From NCBI RefSeq assembly GCF_024464185.1, contig NZ_JANHAU010000002.1, forward strand, positions 992,001-1,056,000: 64,000 bases of DNA, given 5' to 3'. The notes under the pieces are model-generated. The model was not told the DNA's origin and made no database searches. It saw only the letters and a program-made list of their open reading frames with translations. The position numbers and the translations under genes were made by a program. Shown in pieces: positions 7,072 through 14,835 of the stretch. The stretch is from Haloarchaeobius salinus (lineage in GTDB: Archaea > Halobacteriota > Halobacteria > Halobacteriales > Natrialbaceae). Numbering within the stretch: position 1 is the stretch's first letter; each line of letters begins with the position of its first letter.

Positions 7072-8376
7072 ATGGCGAACAGGCCAGAAGACAACTCAAA
7101 CGAACCCGAAGGGTATCGTGACTGGAGCCACGATCTGGCTACCCTTCAGGAAATCGGGGAAGAACTCCTCGAAGAATGGAGAACAGATCACCAACAATCA
7201 CCACGGGATTACCCGGCAGTGCGATGGCTGACCGATAACGGCTACTCGCACCTCCGGTGGGTACTCCGTGAGAAACACGATATGGGAACGCCCGAATTCT
7301 TCATTCTACTCACCTCAGCAGGCGGATCGGAAGAGTACGAATGGAGCATCGACGACGTCGCTACCATCGAACGGGCTAACGCATACCTCGATGATCGCAT
7401 CGAGTGTCGCGGTTGGAGACCCTCCACGACGCGGACACAGCGTGCGCGGATCAACGAGGTTCTCCGTCGGTTCGCAAACGAATACGACGATGACAGAATC
7501 CTCGCCATAGCAAACGACCCCGGACGTAAGACCGATGTCTACGAATCCTTCAAGGAGGTCGTCAAGAGCCTCCGAGAGGAGCTGACCTCGGACGATTCGA
7601 CCCACCATCACGTGCGCGCTGCACATCGATTCTTCGAGTGGCTCGACCGATCCGACCGCATTGCCTACGATCCGATGGAGAACATTGAAGATGAGTTCCG
7701 GTGGGACTGGCAGTCTGACTCGACGCCTCTGACGCCTGACCAGATTCGGAGACTGTGGGTCGTCGCCGAGACGGACGAAGAGCGAATGCTGATAATTGGG
7801 TACTGCGTCTGGGGTGTTCGCACGAAGGAACTCCCCGCCGTCCATGTGGACCAGATCACGCTCGACGTACACGATTCATACATCGAATTCGAGGAACCTG
7901 ACCGAAAGAACGGACAGGGTCAAGTTTCCCTCATGTTCGGCCTCGATGCACTCGCTAACTTGCTCGACGAACGGGCACAGCGACCAAACTGGAATGGGTA
8001 CCTCTTCCCGAGTGACGCACCGAACCGGTCGTTCTTGAGCCCTAAACAGATGCGTCGGCGGTTCAAAGACTTGTGCCGGAAAGCTGGCGTGAAAGTTGAC
8101 GGTAAAGCGGGTACTCCGAAGCACGGCCGAGCCTTCTACTACAACATCTTGGCGGATGCAGAGTCAGACTTGTTGGAAACCGCGGGTGAAATCGCCGAGG
8201 AGCAGGGCGCAACCGATGCCAAAGCCGTCCGGGATTTCTACCTCACTCCTGAGAAACGGAGACGGTACAGACGCATCCTATTCAGGCAACACATCCGTCG
8301 AATCCTACCGGACGACGCCCACACACAGTACAGCACGCGCACCGACTTCGACAGCTCACTTGACGATTTCAAGTGA
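7072..8376 (+). CDS. Tyrosine recombinase/integrase (KxxR type)
   Basis: A 434-residue protein. The N-terminal half (about 95-210) looks like a core-binding domain (STTRTQRARINEVLRRFANEY.., THHHVRAAHRFFEWL). The C-terminal half holds the catalytic signature: Arg250 in YCVWGVRTKELPAV, Lys279 in DRKNGQGQ, box II KHGR at 350-353, and a candidate Tyr390 in RDFYLTPEKRRRY (Tyr399 is an alternative). Box II reads K-x-x-R instead of the usual H-x-x-R, as in SSV-type archaeal integrases. It would break and rejoin DNA at att or inversion sites. It lies 41 bases upstream of a second recombinase on the same strand, so the two are probably co-transcribed. It is less conserved than that neighbour, so activity is not certain. 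Confidence 0.75.
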   Translation: MANRPEDNSNEPEGYRDWSHDLATLQEIGEELLEEWRTDHQQSPRDYPAVRWLTDNGYSHLRWVLREKHDMGTPEFFILLTSAGGSEEYEWSIDDVATIERANAYLDDRIECRGWRPSTTRTQRARINEVLRRFANEYDDDRILAIANDPGRKTDVYESFKEVVKSLREELTSDDSTHHHVRAAHRFFEWLDRSDRIAYDPMENIEDEFRWDWQSDSTPLTPDQIRRLWVVAETDEERMLIIGYCVWGVRTKELPAVHVDQITLDVHDSYIEFEEPDRKNGQGQVSLMFGLDALANLLDERAQRPNWNGYLFPSDAPNRSFLSPKQMRRRFKDLCRKAGVKVDGKAGTPKHGRAFYYNILADAESDLLETAGEIAEEQGATDAKAVRDFYLTPEKRRRYRRILFRQHIRRILPDDAHTQYSTRTDFDSSLDDFK

Positions 8377-8417
8377 GACGCGCCCACCACGAAACTCCAA
8401 ACTAACAATCCCAACCA

Positions 8418-9599
8418 ATGCCCGACCATCTCGACGACGTAGAGTTCCTCAAACAACACCTCTCGGGTGATCCTCCAGAGGAATTACTCGAACAAATTGC
8501 GTCCACAGTCGTGGACCACATGGCGGACTCATTTCCCGAGTTATCACTGAAGTCCCGCCCCATGGAGGCGGTCTTGGATGAGTTCCGTGAAAAGAAATTG
8601 GAAGAAGTCGAATCAACAGGACAGTACAGGCGGAAACTAGACTACCTCCAGACGTACCTCAAAGACGAGGCGCTCATCGAATCGACCGAGGACCTCACGA
8701 GTGAGGACGTTGAGCAATACGATAAATGGCGGAAGTACGAGTCCTTGCCGCGGGACGAACCATTAGCGGACACGACGCTTAGCGACGATATGTACCTCTT
8801 CCGCGAGTTCATTCAGTATCTGATCGAACATCGGATGGCTCCGGTTCGCTTCGAGAAGTCCGTCAAAATCCCGGAAATAGACTATGCTGGGGGAGAAGGT
8901 GTCGACGAGAAGAAGCTTGACCCGGAGATAGCGAAAGCATCGCTGGACTACCTTCGGAAATACGAGTACGCCGATGTAGAGCATGTCTCGATGGAGTTAC
9001 TGTGTCAGTCAGGTCCTCGGAAAGGTGGATTGATCGGCCGTGATGTGCCTGACTTCGCCTACGAGGAGCGGATTCTCCAGTACGAAACCGACGAAACAAC
9101 ACCGCTCAAGAATGACGAGAGTAGCGAACGGGAGATAACCCTCTACGGTGATGTTCCAGAGATCATTCAGGATTATCTCAATGATCAGAGACCGCCCGCG
9201 ACTGACGAGGAGGGGAGAGAACCATTGCTCACCAAAGGTGACGGGAGAATGAGTCCGTCGACGCTACAGAAGATCGCCTACAAGTGGACTCGACCGTGCG
9301 CGGTAGGTTTAGACTGTCCACACGACCGCGATCCCGAGGACTGCGAAGCAGCGCAGAAGAACAACTCCGCCTTCAAGTGTCCCAGTAGTCGAGCCCCGCA
9401 CCACATCCGGAGCGGGTATATCACCGATCAGAAGAATAGGGGCGTCTCAGCGGAGGGTATTGAGCAGCGGTGCGATGTCTCACCGCGGGTTCAGAAGCTC
9501 CATTACGACCTCCCGGACGACACTGAAGAACGCGAACGTTTCGAGGACGAGTTCCGGAACGCCGACGATGATCCCAACTCGGGTTTCAATCACGACTAA
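8418..9599 (+). CDS. Tyrosine recombinase/integrase with cysteine-cluster insertion
   Basis: A 393-residue XerC/D-like recombinase. The N-terminal SAM-like domain spans about 55-145 (STGQYRRKLDYLQTYL..). The catalytic residues are Arg201 (CQSGPRKGGLIGRDV), the H-x-x-R of HHIR at 328-331, and Tyr363 in QKLHYDLPDD. Just before H-x-x-R is an insertion with four cysteines (C294, C300, C309, C321) and CPHDR, which looks metal-binding. The integrase at 17928-18941 has the same insertion, and the two proteins align well in this half. It follows the KxxR-type recombinase by 41 bases. It probably moves this island or a part of it. Confidence 0.85.
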   Translation: MPDHLDDVEFLKQHLSGDPPEELLEQIASTVVDHMADSFPELSLKSRPMEAVLDEFREKKLEEVESTGQYRRKLDYLQTYLKDEALIESTEDLTSEDVEQYDKWRKYESLPRDEPLADTTLSDDMYLFREFIQYLIEHRMAPVRFEKSVKIPEIDYAGGEGVDEKKLDPEIAKASLDYLRKYEYADVEHVSMELLCQSGPRKGGLIGRDVPDFAYEERILQYETDETTPLKNDESSEREITLYGDVPEIIQDYLNDQRPPATDEEGREPLLTKGDGRMSPSTLQKIAYKWTRPCAVGLDCPHDRDPEDCEAAQKNNSAFKCPSSRAPHHIRSGYITDQKNRGVSAEGIEQRCDVSPRVQKLHYDLPDDTEERERFEDEFRNADDDPNSGFNHD

Positions 9600-9629
9600 T
9601 CGCTAGTTCTGCTGAGGAGATCACGCGGA

Positions 9630-10445
9630 TCAGGGTCTATACTGTTGACGGATCTCATCAGGCGTGGGCTCCCGATATCGGCATGTAGAACACCAGCGAA
9701 GCGGTAACTTACCGAATTCACCGGCGGGTACTTTGGGAGGTGTCTCACCCGCTGGATTGAATTGCGTGTTCTCAAGCTGTTCTAAGTGGGTACAGTCGAT
9801 GTGAGTGTGCACAACAGGTGCGTTATCCAATCTTGGTGACCCTATGGGTGCGTGGACACCTGGTACAGAGGTCGGACCACGCTCTCGGTCGTGGTCGTCC
9901 TTCTCTTCGTTCCGGATGTTTTCGAGAAGACTGTTTGGCCAATAGTCAGCGACCTGTTCTCCATTATCGGCGTCTACGACCTCGACCCACAGATCGTTGG
10001 CTGGCCATATCCTGATTCGATAGGTCTTGTCCTTTGACCACTGGTCGTCCCGATAGTCTCGATCATCGGTCAACGTCGGGATCGTCTCCCCTGTCTCCAC
10101 GAAGAGATCTGCCCCACGCCCGTGGAATGTCTTGACGCTCTCCTTGAGATTTACAATCCGATACTCCTCTTCATCAAAATGTTCTTCCAGAACTTCGAAT
10201 ACTGCATCCGAATCGATAGCCTCGAATTTTGTTTCGAGCAATTCACGGAACCGTTCCTCCCGTCCATACGTTCGGAGAAACGCCGCATCCCCCATCCCCG
10301 TTTTCGATGCCAAACTGAGTTGATACCCGTTCTTGCCCGGTCGAACCTGGATCAGGTACTCACCATCGTAGATATTCACTTTGAATCCAGAGTCGCTATC
10401 TTCTGAGACCTCGACTTCGGGAGTTCGTGGCTGTTCCGAGGGCAT
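9630..10445 (-). CDS. Unknown protein with C-terminal Cys pair
   Basis: A 271-residue acidic protein. An upstream extension to 10565 is open, but it is hydrophobic and cysteine-rich (PFCCFSNHL) and lacks haloarchaeal composition. I therefore place the start at the ATG at 10445 (MPSEQPRTPEVEVSEDSDSG). The body has repeated strand-like segments (GFKVNIYDGEYLIQVRPG, TYRIRIWPANDLWVEVVDAD). The C-terminus has CTHLEQL and CSTCRYREPTPDEI, a possible zinc site. No family is recognised. It is convergent with the integrase at 8418 and follows the zinc-ribbon gene at 10624-11301 on the same strand. Confidence 0.55.
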   Translation of the reverse strand: MPSEQPRTPEVEVSEDSDSGFKVNIYDGEYLIQVRPGKNGYQLSLASKTGMGDAAFLRTYGREERFRELLETKFEAIDSDAVFEVLEEHFDEEEYRIVNLKESVKTFHGRGADLFVETGETIPTLTDDRDYRDDQWSKDKTYRIRIWPANDLWVEVVDADNGEQVADYWPNSLLENIRNEEKDDHDRERGPTSVPGVHAPIGSPRLDNAPVVHTHIDCTHLEQLENTQFNPAGETPPKVPAGEFGKLPLRWCSTCRYREPTPDEIRQQYRP

Positions 10446-10623
10446 GAATGACCGCAAGTGGTTCGAGAAACAGCAAAACGGTTTGGCCTCGCGGTGGGGG
10501 TAGGTAGATGGCGAAATCAGGTAGATTTGAATAACTGGACTTGACGTTGTTCCCATATCCCGCATTTAGGTGAGAATGAGGTCACCATGGCCTATTTGAC
10601 ATCCCCACACCTCCGCAAATATA

Positions 10624-11301
10624 TTATAATGGCGTCGGCTTTTGATGGGGGTTGGCTACAGAGTGTTCGAACTCTGTGTCACACCCTTCACATTGGGTAG
10701 TTACCTTTCGGCCCCATTCATTGATGATCTCGCCATTTTCTAGAGTTAATTGAAATTCGTTTATAACATCCTCTCCGCAACAGGCACACTCAAAGCGAGC
10801 ATATGCGTTAATATCCACTTCCTCCTCTTCTCGGACCGAGTGGTCAGCATGAGTGTATAGATAGACGGAATAATTTTCTCGTGGCCCATCTCCAGGCCAC
10901 CAAGGATCTGGGAGGCCCCCTGTTTCAATTCCTATTGATTCCTTGAGGGCAGTTCGGACCCTGTCATCACTATTCACCGTCTTCATCAGCGTCATACCTA
11001 GTCTGCTCAAGCGGAGTAGATCGGCATTTTTGTCGTCGTTATTGATTACGTCGGTTCTGCCACTGGCGTCCGTTACTGGCTTTCGACAAAGATTCTGGAA
11101 TCCATCTTTGACAACGGAAATGCCTGGATCGTCTAAATCTTCTGACTTCGCATATGAACGCACGCTCCCCTTCTCACTGTGAAAGTTCGATGTTTTTCCA
11201 ATCCCCACATCAGACTCTTCGGCTAGATATAGAATCCAGAGGGCCCCTCCATACCCCACTGTATCGGCAGCCTGTAGAACCGATTCCTCATCCCACGTCA
11301 C
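10624..11301 (-). CDS. Unknown protein with C-terminal zinc ribbon
   Basis: A 225-residue protein starting at a GTG at 11301 (MTWDEESVLQAADTVGYGGA). The start is supported by a TATA box 22-32 bases upstream. The first 130 residues are helical and unfamiliar. The last 70 contain a zinc ribbon with FECACCGEDVI and QCEGCDTEFEHS, two CxxC knuckles separated by a strand. Zinc ribbons of this kind occur in DNA- or RNA-binding and regulatory proteins, but the rest of the chain gives no clue. It is divergent from the winged-helix gene at 11406. Confidence 0.6.
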   Translation of the reverse strand: MTWDEESVLQAADTVGYGGALWILYLAEESDVGIGKTSNFHSEKGSVRSYAKSEDLDDPGISVVKDGFQNLCRKPVTDASGRTDVINNDDKNADLLRLSRLGMTLMKTVNSDDRVRTALKESIGIETGGLPDPWWPGDGPRENYSVYLYTHADHSVREEEEVDINAYARFECACCGEDVINEFQLTLENGEIINEWGRKVTTQCEGCDTEFEHSVANPHQKPTPL

Positions 11302-11322
11302 ACCTCAGTCGTATGGTTACTG

Positions 11323-11333
11323 CTTATTTAAAG
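11323..11333 (-). promoter_or_regulatory. TATA box of the zinc-ribbon gene
   Basis: The minus strand reads CTTTAAATAAG, 22-32 bases before the GTG start at 11301. The spacing fits a leaderless transcript and supports GTG as the true start. Confidence 0.5.
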
Positions 11334-11405
11334 CACGTGTTCCCATGTATTTGGAGTTCTGAGATGATGGACAAGATTTATGACCTGCGCTCCCCTCTCA
11401 TTGTA

Positions 11406-12074
11406 ATGAGAATGAGTCGGACAAACCCCTCCGAAGCACTAGAACGTCTGGCCTGGACATTGAATTACCCCCGGAGGGACCCCATCTCTATCAACGAGCT
11501 CGCGGAAAAAACCGACCTTTCGTGGGCCACTACCCAGAAATACGTCCAATTGCTGGAAACCCTCGGGCGGATTGGTCCCAAAATCACAATTGACGAGGAC
11601 GGGGTAGTCCCACAGCAGCTAGGGGAAAACTTGCATGACATCCGTGACCAGAAAGACATGCAACTCATCATCTACCTCTATACCCATGCAAATATCCAGG
11701 GGAGCCCCACAGAACCCTTGGACGTAGAGAAGCATTCAGAGGTCCTCGAACACTACGATGAGGTCATCGACGAATTGGCGGAGTTTGGATGGATCGAGCT
11801 CACCGAGGAGACGATCCAGTTAACGCCAGAGGGCGTGTCGATTGCGGCCCCCGCCCAATCACGAATACGAGACAATGACTTAGATGTCACATCCTCCAAA
11901 GGGACGACACAGGCAACCCCAGCATCTGGTGCAGCCAGCAAAGCCGACATCCTCGTCGCAGATGCCTGGGTAGATGTCAGTAGCTCTGGCTCGTTCGAGA
12001 GTGAACAATCGGAGGACAGCTGGGACAAAGACAACGACTGGAATCGACAAGACACGACGAGTCTGGCCTACTAA
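11406..12074 (+). CDS. Winged-helix domain protein
   Basis: The frame is open from 11154, but its beginning overlaps the divergent gene. A TATA-like GATTTATGA at 11375-11383 sits 23-31 bases before the ATG at 11406, so I start there (222 residues); the ATG at 11412 is equally possible. Residues 10-70 form an HTH (SEALERLAWTLNYP..ISINELAEKTDLSWATTQKYVQLLETLGRI). A second winged-helix-like part spans about 115-155 (VIDELAEFGWIELTEETIQLTPEG). The C-terminal third is low-complexity, Ser/Thr/Asp-rich. It is likely a transcription regulator. The gene at 12081 follows almost immediately, so they probably share a transcript. Confidence 0.6.
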   Translation: MRMSRTNPSEALERLAWTLNYPRRDPISINELAEKTDLSWATTQKYVQLLETLGRIGPKITIDEDGVVPQQLGENLHDIRDQKDMQLIIYLYTHANIQGSPTEPLDVEKHSEVLEHYDEVIDELAEFGWIELTEETIQLTPEGVSIAAPAQSRIRDNDLDVTSSKGTTQATPASGAASKADILVADAWVDVSSSGSFESEQSEDSWDKDNDWNRQDTTSLAY

Positions 12075-12080
12075 GTGACT

Positions 12081-12413
12081 ATGTCAGAAGAGAACCATAG
12101 CGGAACGGACATTCACGTTGCGGATGAGGATTCACCAGTTCTAACATCCTATGAGCCAAATTTCCAACGTGTATTTGCACGTGGGACGCTCCTTCGAATG
12201 GACGATGATGATCAAAACATCGTTCAGATGGCTTTTTGGAGTTCAAAAGATACTGACATCGAGATAGAAGACGAGGGAATGGCAAACGCTGTTGGCTATC
12301 GGTTGGAGTCGGAGATCATGATGGATTGGGAGAGCATTGTGAACCTGCGGAATTTACTCGATAATTATATCGAGGATCATGCTCCCGAAGAACACGTCGC
12401 CAATATAGAGTAA
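12081..12413 (+). CDS. Small acidic protein, DUF3467-like
   Basis: A 110-residue protein; a GTG two codons upstream is an alternative start. After an acidic N-terminus it has YEPNFQRVFARGTLLRM, a strand-rich middle, and a final helix (MMDWESIVNLRNLLDNYIEDH). This order, a Y-x-N-like strand followed by a C-terminal helix ending in an I-x-x-Y/H-type stretch, resembles the small DUF3467 fold. The resemblance is loose. It starts seven bases after the stop of the winged-helix gene and is likely co-transcribed with it. Confidence 0.5.
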   Translation: MSEENHSGTDIHVADEDSPVLTSYEPNFQRVFARGTLLRMDDDDQNIVQMAFWSSKDTDIEIEDEGMANAVGYRLESEIMMDWESIVNLRNLLDNYIEDHAPEEHVANIE

Positions 12414-12539
12414 AATAGGTCAGCATCACTATCAAGGTGTGACTTGTACCTAGAATACCGTGGATTCCACTATGCCAAGAACTAGTGTATTTTCACCCAT
12501 GTCCGTTCTATCGTAGAGACTGTGTTCCGCGTTAAACGG

Positions 12540-13223
12540 TTACGGCATATCGTATACCAGGAAATAGGAGTGATTCTTCCGAGCGTGGACTTGCTTGTTC
12601 ATCCCAACGACAGTTGGTTTCTCTTTCCGAATCTGAACGAATAGGTCACGAGTGTAGAAATCCAATTCTCTTTCGTAGTAGTTTGTTACTTGAATGTGCG
12701 CAAGTTCCTGCTTATTCGACGAGACCTCGTCCATTATTTTGATAATCAGCGTTCCATCCGGTTTCAGCACCCGCTTTGCTTCATGCCCCCCCTCAAAGTA
12801 GGTTTGAAGAACTGCTTGGTGGTATTTCCCACTGCCGTCATACGCTCGACCTCCCGAATATGTGTCGCGGAACGACTTGTGAGACCCATTCCCAGCCATG
12901 TGTTCCCGGTTCCTTCGATAGTACCCTTCAGCGTATGGTGGGTCAAGGATCATACAATCGAGACTATTGTCTTGAATGGGGAGTGCGCAGCAATCGCCAA
13001 TCATGGAAAGGTCGTCCGTCTTCGGTGTGATATCGGACGTGACCAGCTCCATACCACGGCTTTCGAGGTCAATGTCTTGCCAGAAGACACCTGTGCCGTG
13101 TGTAACATCCGCGATGCGCGCGCCGTCCTCAATATGTAGATCGAGAATACGGGGGAAGAGTTCGCTACTATCGGCTCTGTAAGCAGAGAGGATTAGATCA
13201 TCGTTCTCTTCGCTATCCGTCAT
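12540..13223 (-). CDS. DNA methyltransferase (DPPY, N4-cytosine/N6-adenine type)
   Basis: A 227-residue SAM-dependent methyltransferase. Motif I is ARIADVTHGTGVFW (about 36-48), an unusual THGTG in place of FxGxG. The catalytic motif IV is LDPPYAEGYY (DPPY at 94-97), typical of enzymes that methylate exocyclic amino groups of adenine or cytosine in DNA. RVLKPDGTLIIKIMDE (151-165) is the usual later strand. The protein is short and has only a small region (98-140) for target recognition. Its start overlaps the end of the helicase gene by 11 bases, so it is the third gene of a coupled operon with the helicase and the RecB/Cas4-like nuclease. It probably marks host DNA for that system; this is inference. 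Confidence 0.8.
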   Translation of the reverse strand: MTDSEENDDLILSAYRADSSELFPRILDLHIEDGARIADVTHGTGVFWQDIDLESRGMELVTSDITPKTDDLSMIGDCCALPIQDNSLDCMILDPPYAEGYYRRNREHMAGNGSHKSFRDTYSGGRAYDGSGKYHQAVLQTYFEGGHEAKRVLKPDGTLIIKIMDEVSSNKQELAHIQVTNYYERELDFYTRDLFVQIRKEKPTVVGMNKQVHARKNHSYFLVYDMP

Positions 13224-14835
13224 CTGTTGCTAAATTAGCTACCGTGTATATATTTAAACTTGCGTCACTTGACCGCTCAGGCACTTCGCCAATCATCTCG
13301 CTTACCGTCCCTGACCACGGTTCTTTGTTCGCTTCCTCAGTGATGATTTCGTACATCCGCTTCCACTTCCGCGCGCTCTTGTACTGTTCTTTATCTGAGG
13401 GAATGACATTAATCAGACTACGAGGGACAACCAGTACGAGCTTCTTTTTCATCCGACTCATCGCCACATTCAGGCGTTCAGGACTCAAAATGAACTCTGC
13501 TTCACGCCTGATATAGTCCGGATCAGAAACGGTTGCTGACACGATGATGAGATCACGCTCCCCACCTTGGAACCGCTCCACCGTGTCTACCGAGTCATCA
13601 TCGACACGCCCTCGGAGTTTGGTTCGGAGACGGCCGCGCTGTGCATTGTGAGGCGTCACGACACCTTTCGATTCTTTGTCTGCAGCGGCGTCCACGAGTT
13701 TGCTAATGATACCCGCCTCGAATGGGTTTGACTGTTGGCTCTCCTGCTCGTCATGGACGATTAACACCAGGGGATAACGTGGGTGCATTGCACGGCGAAC
13801 TCCCGGCCGGTGCGACCCTTTGACATCTAGCTGATGATTGAGCCCAGAGCGGTACCGGATGCCATCGTCGCTGTAGATGAGTCGGCGGAGGAACTCGGCG
13901 ACAACAGTATGACACCGGTACGTAATTTCGAGACGGTCAATAGGGACGAATTGTCCAGTTGGGACATCCACGAGTTCCAGATTCTCACCACCGCTGAAGT
14001 TGTCATCTTCGCTGAAGAGCCGGAAAAAGTCCATCGTGGACAGGAACGGCGCGATCTCCTCAACAATCCGCCTGTCCTCCCGGTCCCAGTCGTGCTGTTG
14101 AACCGGGGGCATCTGCCGGTGATCGCCCGATATCAGGATCTGTGCACCCTTTGTTGTTGAGGCCCCCGGGACTAACAGATCTGGGACCGGCATCATCGAC
14201 GCTTCGTCAGCAGCTAATAGTTCGAAGTGGGGTTCAGTCCCGTCGTCATAGATCTTCTCAACAAGCTTGTAACCTCCCGAAGGAGTTGAGCACACCAGAA
14301 TCCCTGAGTTCGTACTTCCACCAGCACCGAACGCATCGAGACTGCTCTGCCCACTCGTCAGGTCCCGCTTGATTTCCGAAATTGCTTCCTCGTCCGTATG
14401 GTAGTTGACGAACCGGGATTCGTCGTAGCGGTCTTCACGGACATCAACGTCGCGGCTAACTGCCCGGACGAGTTGTAGATCATCTAGAGGGTCGTCGTCC
14501 GTCCGTGGGCCACTCGCCCTCCATTGCTGGAGTAACGCGTCCGTTTTCTCTAAGAGGGCGTTCGTTGCGCGATTGGAGGGGGCAACGACGAGTCCGCGGA
14601 AGTCTTCATTGTCGTCGAGCCTAGCGAAGGCGCGAGCTAGCAGACCATAGGAGAGGGTGACCGTCTTCCCAGTACCCGGTGGGCCTTGAAGTACTGCAAA
14701 TCGCTCTGCGTACCGCTGAATGAACTGACGTTGTTTCTCGTTCGGTGAATCTAATTGGGTCTCCTCGTCAATCCACGAGAGGAATTCGTTCGCTTTCCTT
14801 CGGTTGAATAATTCAATCTCAGCGGGGCTACTCAT
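13213..14835 (-). CDS. SF1 helicase, Dna2/Upf1-like
   Basis: A 540-residue superfamily 1B helicase. The motifs appear in order: Q-motif-like NEKQRQFI, Walker A GPPGTGKT (51-58), Walker B AADEASMM, motif III SGDHRQMPP, a YRCH segment (motif IV region), motif V TVERFQGGERDLIIVSAT and motif VI ERLNVAMSRMKKKLVLV. It would move along nucleic acid using ATP. In many bacteria this helicase type is fused behind a TM0106-family RecB-like nuclease. Here the nuclease is the separate upstream gene, whose end overlaps this start by eight bases. Its own end overlaps the methyltransferase start by 11 bases. The arrangement suggests one nuclease-helicase machine. Confidence 0.85.
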   Translation of the reverse strand: MSSPAEIELFNRRKANEFLSWIDEETQLDSPNEKQRQFIQRYAERFAVLQGPPGTGKTVTLSYGLLARAFARLDDNEDFRGLVVAPSNRATNALLEKTDALLQQWRASGPRTDDDPLDDLQLVRAVSRDVDVREDRYDESRFVNYHTDEEAISEIKRDLTSGQSSLDAFGAGGSTNSGILVCSTPSGGYKLVEKIYDDGTEPHFELLAADEASMMPVPDLLVPGASTTKGAQILISGDHRQMPPVQQHDWDREDRRIVEEIAPFLSTMDFFRLFSEDDNFSGGENLELVDVPTGQFVPIDRLEITYRCHTVVAEFLRRLIYSDDGIRYRSGLNHQLDVKGSHRPGVRRAMHPRYPLVLIVHDEQESQQSNPFEAGIISKLVDAAADKESKGVVTPHNAQRGRLRTKLRGRVDDDSVDTVERFQGGERDLIIVSATVSDPDYIRREAEFILSPERLNVAMSRMKKKLVLVVPRSLINVIPSDKEQYKSARKWKRMYEIITEEANKEPWSGTVSEMIGEVPERSSDASLNIYTVANLATDDG

